A DNA stretch of 38,266 nucleotides from Bordetella parapertussis (GTDB lineage: Bacteria > Pseudomonadota > Gammaproteobacteria > Burkholderiales > SG8-41): contig CAMDSO010000029.1 in NCBI GenBank assembly GCA_945906935.1, positions 1-38,266 on the forward strand, given 5' to 3'. Made by a program: the position numbers and the translations under genes. Positions within the stretch are counted from its first letter, which is position 1. Each line of letters opens with the position of its first letter. Below the pieces are notes generated by a model that saw only the letters and a program-made list of their open reading frames with translations, was not told where the DNA came from and ran no database searches. Of this stretch, positions 34,047 through 38,266 are shown one piece after another.

Positions 34047-35021
34047 TTAATCCGGTTTGACGCCAGCCTCGCGGATCACCCGGCTCCAGACTTCCTTTTC
34101 ACGCGTCAGCAGGTTGCGTAATTCTGACGGCGGTCCGCTTAATGGTTCTGCCCCTTGCGCAAGCAGGCGACCGCGTATATCGGGCTGCTGCATGATGGCG
34201 GCAATCGCCTGATTGAGGCGGTCGATGATGGCCACTGGTGTTGCTGCCGCCGCCAGTACCCCAAACCAACCGCTAGCCTGAAAACCGGGCAGCCCGGATT
34301 CGGCAATGGTGGGCAACTCCGGCACCACCGCCGAGCGCCGCGCACTGGTCACAGCGAGCCCGCGCAGCGCACCACTTTTAATATGCGGCACCAGCACGAG
34401 GACGTTATCGATCGCCGCGTGCAAACGCCCGCCCAGCAAATCAGGAATCAACGCACCGGTACCCTTGTATGGCACGTAGAGCAACTCGATCCCGGCCTGA
34501 CGTTTAAGCAGTTCGCCGCTCAAACGTTGCACCGAACCCGGTGTCGATGCCGCGAGGTTGATCTGGCCGGGACGAGCTTTAGCAAATTCAATCAATTCCG
34601 CCATCGTTTTGACCGGCAGCGCAGGATGTACAGCCAACAAATACGGGGACGTTGCAAACAGCGCGACGGGCGCGAAGTCTTTCGCCGTATCGAAGGGCAA
34701 TTGCGGATAGAGACTGCTCAGAACGCCAAACGACCCCGCCGCCATCAACAGCGTATAACCATCGGGCTGCGACTTGGCGACGATTTCCGTGCCAATGATG
34801 CCGCTCGCCCCGGGCCGGTTTTCAAACACCACCTGCTGCCCCAGACGTTCACCCAGCTTCGCTGCCAGCAAACGACCGAGCAAATCGGTAGAACCGCCCA
34901 CCGGCAGGCCAACGATCATGCGGATCGGCCGCTGCGGGTAGGGCTGGGCCGCAAGGCCGTATTGCGGCCCAGCCAACAACCACATCACCAGGAGCAGCAG
35001 CCCCCTCAACACGTTTTGCAT
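34047..35021 (-). CDS. Bug-family (TctC-type) periplasmic solute-binding protein
   Basis: Second Bug/TctC receptor, 324 residues, convergent with the first. AGGAGG a few bases upstream of the ATG at 35021 favours it over an ORF start at 35048. A signal peptide (MQNVLRGLLLLVMWLLAGPQYGLAA) precedes QPYPQRPIRMIVGLPVGGSTDLLGR, the standard Bug start; FENRPGASGIIGTEIVAKSQPDGYTLL, AASTPGSVQRLSGELLKRQAG and LLYVPYKGTGALIPDLLGGRLHAAIDN follow the family exactly. Its ligand is probably a carboxylic acid but cannot be named. No transporter permease is nearby. It is clearly a canonical member, unlike the first receptor, whose start is more divergent. Confidence 0.93.
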   Translation of the reverse strand: MQNVLRGLLLLVMWLLAGPQYGLAAQPYPQRPIRMIVGLPVGGSTDLLGRLLAAKLGERLGQQVVFENRPGASGIIGTEIVAKSQPDGYTLLMAAGSFGVLSSLYPQLPFDTAKDFAPVALFATSPYLLAVHPALPVKTMAELIEFAKARPGQINLAASTPGSVQRLSGELLKRQAGIELLYVPYKGTGALIPDLLGGRLHAAIDNVLVLVPHIKSGALRGLAVTSARRSAVVPELPTIAESGLPGFQASGWFGVLAAAATPVAIIDRLNQAIAAIMQQPDIRGRLLAQGAEPLSGPPSELRNLLTREKEVWSRVIREAGVKPD

Positions 35022-35055
35022 ATCCCTCCTCTCCGATACCAGCAACACCAGCCGT

Positions 35056-35489
35056 CTAGTTGAAGTTAGCTATCCGGCGTGCAACGCCACTCAGTTCGAC
35101 GATGTGCCTGCCGGTATTGTTGCGGTCGACCATATAGACATAACTGCGAGACATAACTGCGAGACATAACCGCGGTCATCCAACTCAACGGCATTGGTTA
35201 CGATCGCAGTCTTGCAATGCTGTTCGCTCTTGCCACTGATGATGCCTTTTTCGTCAGCCGGACAGCTCGGCCGGGTATTCTTGTTTGTTGCCGGAATATA
35301 ATGACGGATCTCGCGCAACGCATAGGGATCGCGCAAGTCGAGCGCGCGCAAACCGGCATTGAACCAATGCGACAAAAAAATCCACTTGTGACAAATCTGC
35401 GTTAGATTGGTTTGTGCTCGATGCGGACCAAAACGCGCACCGCGCGAACGCAACGCAGAACACGCAGCAGCGCCTGCGACCCACGCCAC
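35056..35489 (-). pseudogene. Remnant of an LVIVD-repeat protein, frameshifted by a tandem duplication
   Basis: On the minus strand, WFNAGLRALDLRDPYALREI, HYIPA and NAVELDDRGYV match the C-terminal repeats of LVIVD-type beta-propeller-like proteins. After DRGYV the frame runs into unrelated SQLCLAVMSIWS and stops at 35091. The cause is visible: a 13-bp unit is present 2.7 times (35136-35170). Removing two units restores DRGYVYMVDRNNTGRHIVEL, the expected family ending, and a TAG at 35058-35056. The 5' part is also lost, since only about 45 unrelated-looking residues precede WFNAGLR. So this is a truncated, frameshifted fragment. The region fills the gap between the second Bug gene and the molybdenum hydroxylase gene. 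Confidence 0.8.
35136..35170. repeat. 13-bp tandem repeat, 2.7 copies
   Basis: AGACATAACTGCG occurs at 35136-35148 and 35149-35161, followed by a partial AGACATAAC at 35162-35170. The two extra units (26 bp) break the reading frame of the LVIVD remnant on the minus strand, where removal of 26 bp restores it. Confidence 0.9.
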
Positions 35490-35492
35490 ACA

Positions 35493-37763
35493 CTAACCGG
35501 TCTTCACCACCTGCTCGTTCAACGCTGCCTTCACACGTACCGGCAACATGGGCAATGCGCGCATGCGCACACCGGTTAATCGGAATACCGCATTGGCGAT
35601 CGCCGGCGCCATCGGCGCCACGCCAATCTGCCCCGCGCCGGAAACCGGCCCCGCCGCACCGTCAACAAGGTGAATTTCGATATCCGGCATCTCATCCATG
35701 CGGGGCACCGGATAATCATAAAAATTCGCGTGCTGAACTTCACCGCCTTTGATGACGATCTGTTCCCGCAGCCCCGCCGACAGGCCCCAGATGATGCCGG
35801 TCTCCAGTTGCTGCCGTAGATGTTTGGGCTGGATCGCGGTGCCCGGATCGGCCACCGCCCAGACCTTGTGCACCTTGATCGCACCACTCACACGATCCAC
35901 CGATACTTCGACCGCCTCGGCGATCTGGCAATTCCACGCACCCCCGTGGTTATACGCCACGCCCAGCGCGCGACCGGCGCGTGGACGATCCCATTCACAC
36001 CGCTTGCGCAGTTCTTCGAGAACAAACCTGCCGCGCGCATCGGTCATCAATTCGATGCGCAGTTGCAGCGGATCTTTTTTCAGTTTGGTCGCTACCTCAT
36101 CCATAAACGATTCGACGGCGAACACCGTAAAGCCGTTGCCCACCGCGTTCCAGTAACCCACCGGCACGCCGCCGGCTTGATGCACGTATTCATGGTGTTT
36201 GTTCGCAATGTCATAGGGCTGCACCATGCCCACCGCCACCGAACCGTCAAAACCGGGATTCTTGTCCCAGACGATTTTGCGCGCTCTGACCAGCACCGAA
36301 TCCGCCACCAGCCGGTGACTCCACGCCGTGACTTTGCCGTCTGCGGCGAGCGCCGCATCCATGCGCTGCGCACTCAGCGGCCGGTAGGCGCCGTGTTTGA
36401 CGTCGTCCTCGCGACTCCAAATCACTTTGACCGGCTTGTTCATCGCCTTGGAGAGCAGCACCGCCTCGGCCGTCATCAACTGCTCGGTCTTGGCGCCAAA
36501 ACCGCCACCGACAAAGGTGGTGTTGATGCGGATTTCTTGTTCCGGCACGCCAGTGATCTTCGCGCACACCTGCTGCGCCCAGGTCTGCCCCTGGGTCGGC
36601 ACCCAGACATCGACTTCATTGCCGCGTACCCAGGCGGTGGCGTTAAACGGCTCCATGCAGGCATGATGCACATGATCGGTCAGATACTCGGCCGACACGG
36701 TCTGCACCGCTTGCTTGAATGCCGCACCGAAATCACCTGCGTTACCCACGACGCGCCCGGCTTTATTGCGGTCACGCGCAATGCCAGCCCATTCAGTTTT
36801 CTTCGCCTCGCTATGGTATTGCGAGGCGAGCTCACCCTTGCGCCACACCACTTTCAGCACGCGCTTCGCCTTGACGGTGGCCCAGTAATCCGTGCCCAGC
36901 ACGGCGACGGCATGATCGAGCGCGACAACCTTCACCACGCCCTGGATTTTCATCGCCTCGGTATCATCAAAAGACAGCGGACCGTTCTCAGCCCCCGTGC
37001 CATAGAGAGGATGCGGCGTGTTGGCGATCGGCGAACGTGCCAGCGAGGCGTAGAGCATCCCCGGTATTTGCACGTCGATACCGTATTGCGCGCTGCCGTT
37101 GACCTTGGCGGGCACATCGACGCGCCGTACGTCACGGCCGATCAAACGCCATTGCGCGCGCGGCTTCAAATCCTGTTCGGTCACCAGCGGCGGATTGTTG
37201 ACCACCTCACTGAACACCGCGATCTCGCCATAACTAAATTCGCGCTTCGATGCTGCATGCAGCACCTTGCCGGGCGCGGTGGTGCATTCGGCCATCGGCA
37301 CATTCCAAAACTGCGCGGCGTTGATCAGCATGATGCGACGCGCCTGCGCGCCGGCCAATCGCATGATCATCCAGTAACCGCGCGTTGAATTGCTGCCGCC
37401 CACACCCTGCACGCCGTAGTAGGCGGGGTTGATGTAATCCTTCGCCGCCGGCGCCTGCTCGACCTCCACCTGCGCCCAATCAGCATCGAGTTCCTCAGCC
37501 AGGATCAGCGGCAGCGAAGTCATGATGCCCTGCCCCATTTCCGCCGTCGGACACATGATGCCGATGCTGTTATCAGGCCGGAAATGTACCCAGGCATTGG
37601 CCTTCAGTCCATCCTCGCAGGCGCGTGCGTCAAACACCTTGAACAAGAGATTAGGGCCGAAGGTAAAACCCAGCGCCAGGCCACCGGTGCGCTTCAACCA
37701 ATCGCGGCGCGATTCATTGATAGGTACGATTGAGCGCATGGCTCCGGCATGCAAGGTGGCCAT
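35493..37763 (-). CDS. IorB-like molybdopterin-binding hydroxylase large subunit
   Basis: Large subunit (756 residues from the ATG at 37763) of a xanthine dehydrogenase-family molybdenum hydroxylase of the isoquinoline 1-oxidoreductase/aldehyde oxidoreductase (IorB) type. A twin-arginine motif (SRRDWLK, followed by a hydrophobic stretch) near residue 20 suggests Tat export. Cofactor-contact regions such as FRPDNSIGIMCPTAEMGQGI, QGVGGSNSTRG, FVGGGFGAKTEQ and AYNHGGAWNC are present. In the usual catalytic motif GGVGEPG the Glu is Gln (SGAGQIG, about residue 712, codon CAG at 35630-35628). The partner 2Fe-2S gene overlaps just upstream. No third (FAD) subunit is visible, typical of IorAB, which uses other electron acceptors. 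The substrate is unknown. Confidence 0.9.
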   Translation of the reverse strand: MATLHAGAMRSIVPINESRRDWLKRTGGLALGFTFGPNLLFKVFDARACEDGLKANAWVHFRPDNSIGIMCPTAEMGQGIMTSLPLILAEELDADWAQVEVEQAPAAKDYINPAYYGVQGVGGSNSTRGYWMIMRLAGAQARRIMLINAAQFWNVPMAECTTAPGKVLHAASKREFSYGEIAVFSEVVNNPPLVTEQDLKPRAQWRLIGRDVRRVDVPAKVNGSAQYGIDVQIPGMLYASLARSPIANTPHPLYGTGAENGPLSFDDTEAMKIQGVVKVVALDHAVAVLGTDYWATVKAKRVLKVVWRKGELASQYHSEAKKTEWAGIARDRNKAGRVVGNAGDFGAAFKQAVQTVSAEYLTDHVHHACMEPFNATAWVRGNEVDVWVPTQGQTWAQQVCAKITGVPEQEIRINTTFVGGGFGAKTEQLMTAEAVLLSKAMNKPVKVIWSREDDVKHGAYRPLSAQRMDAALAADGKVTAWSHRLVADSVLVRARKIVWDKNPGFDGSVAVGMVQPYDIANKHHEYVHQAGGVPVGYWNAVGNGFTVFAVESFMDEVATKLKKDPLQLRIELMTDARGRFVLEELRKRCEWDRPRAGRALGVAYNHGGAWNCQIAEAVEVSVDRVSGAIKVHKVWAVADPGTAIQPKHLRQQLETGIIWGLSAGLREQIVIKGGEVQHANFYDYPVPRMDEMPDIEIHLVDGAAGPVSGAGQIGVAPMAPAIANAVFRLTGVRMRALPMLPVRVKAALNEQVVKTG

Positions 37764-37765
37764 GT

Positions 37766-38233
37766 TCAACCCGCTTTCGCCGCGCGCTCAATGGCGGCGA
37801 TGATGCTACGGTAGGCTCCGCAGCGGCAGATGTTGGTCTTCATGTGCGCGACAATCTGTGCGCGCGTGGGTTTGGGATTGTCTTTCAACAAGGCCGCCGC
37901 CCGCATGATCTGGCCGGACTGGCAATAGCCGCACTGCGGCGTTTCCTCGGCGATCCAGGCTTTTTGCAAGGGGTGTTCGCTGGTCGTTGACAAGCCTTCG
38001 ATCGTCGTCACCTGCGCGTTCGAGAGTGCAGAAATCGGCCGCATGCATGAAAACACCGCCTTGCCATCAACGTGCACTGTGCAGGCGCCGCACTGTCCGA
38101 CGCCGCAGCCGTATTTAGTACCGGTGATCTTCAGGTTTTCACGCAATACCCACAGGAGTGGCGTATCGGGATGCGCAGTCACGGTATGGCGTTTGCCATT
38201 GACCGTGAGCGTCGTCGCCGTCATCTGTGCCAT
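37766..38233 (-). CDS. IorA-like 2Fe-2S small subunit
   Basis: Electron-transfer subunit (155 residues) with two 2Fe-2S clusters, partner of the large hydroxylase subunit. The plant-ferredoxin type cluster uses Cys43, 48, 51 and 63 ([18 protein letters not shown] and FSC); the second uses Cys101, 104, 136 and 138 (CGYCQSGQI and NICRCGAY). All eight are intact. It has no signal sequence and is expected to be exported with the Tat-tagged partner as a folded complex. A strong AGGAGG ribosome binding site lies about 5 nt before the ATG at 38233. Its stop is 2 bp from the large-subunit ATG. The 33 bp between it and the window end hold nothing further. Confidence 0.95.
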   Translation of the reverse strand: MAQMTATTLTVNGKRHTVTAHPDTPLLWVLRENLKITGTKYGCGVGQCGACTVHVDGKAVFSCMRPISALSNAQVTTIEGLSTTSEHPLQKAWIAEETPQCGYCQSGQIMRAAALLKDNPKPTRAQIVAHMKTNICRCGAYRSIIAAIERAAKAG

Positions 38234-38266
38234 CGCCCCTCCTCTCCCGCCCTCGTGCGGGGCCGT

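Noticed and set aside
35136-35170. 13-bp tandem array as a CRISPR or origin iteron array
   Set aside because: There are fewer than three copies, no spacers, no cas or rep gene, and the array lies inside a broken coding sequence.
35820-37388. Long plus-strand open frame of 522 codons
   Set aside because: It lies entirely antisense to the molybdenum hydroxylase gene and shows His/Arg-rich sequence with no family similarity, which is typical of the shadow of a GC-rich gene.

Overview
This is a GC-rich, gene-dense stretch of a bacterial chromosome, from a Gram-negative proteobacterium. It carries lipid A L-Ara4N genes, the periplasmic isomerase DsbC, the YbbA/YbbP/TesA group, RmuC and MtfA. Two Bug (TctC-type) solute receptors and the gene order arnT...arnD-bcp-phoH favour a betaproteobacterium. 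That assignment is an inference from gene content; there is no rRNA to confirm it. I see no tRNA, rRNA, CRISPR array, prophage or insertion sequence.

Layout. 1-7010 (minus strand): a PAS-GGDEF-EAL c-di-GMP enzyme cut by the window edge, mtfA, rmuC, and the ABC transporter genes ybbP and ybbA. tesA diverges from ybbA with overlapping start codons, followed by a small unknown gene. 8107-11449 is a selenium locus: an MFS transporter gene and selD on the minus strand, diverging from selU (tRNA 2-selenouridine synthase) on the plus strand. selD carries an in-frame UGA at its active-site position, followed by a SECIS-like hairpin, so it is read here as a selenoprotein of 352 residues. 11462-12400 holds a small unknown gene and a decayed class III nucleotidyl cyclase. 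12448-18628 is an L-Ara4N operon (arnT, one SMR flippase subunit, arnC, arnA split into two genes, arnD) behind an extended -10 promoter; arnB is not in the window. bcp and a PIN-PhoH gene follow.

20698-25678 holds a polytopic membrane protein, an SDR protein without the usual catalytic residues, a cysteine desulfurase, dsbC, and a secreted four-cysteine protein. 25806-27703 has a clear promoter followed by a two-gene LeuC/LeuD-like hydratase. It keeps the 4Fe-4S cysteines but has changed substrate-binding motifs in both subunits. 27711-31792 is a yjfM-yjfC-yjfL type cluster followed by the radical SAM gene ygiQ. 31829-38233 holds an ATP-grasp ligase, two convergent Bug receptors sharing a bidirectional terminator, an LVIVD-protein remnant frameshifted by a 13-bp tandem repeat, and an IorAB-type molybdenum hydroxylase whose catalytic Glu position is Gln.

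The best candidates for something new are the divergent LeuCD-like hydratase and the Glu-to-Gln molybdenum hydroxylase. The selenocysteine-containing SelD is the clearest correction to a default annotation.
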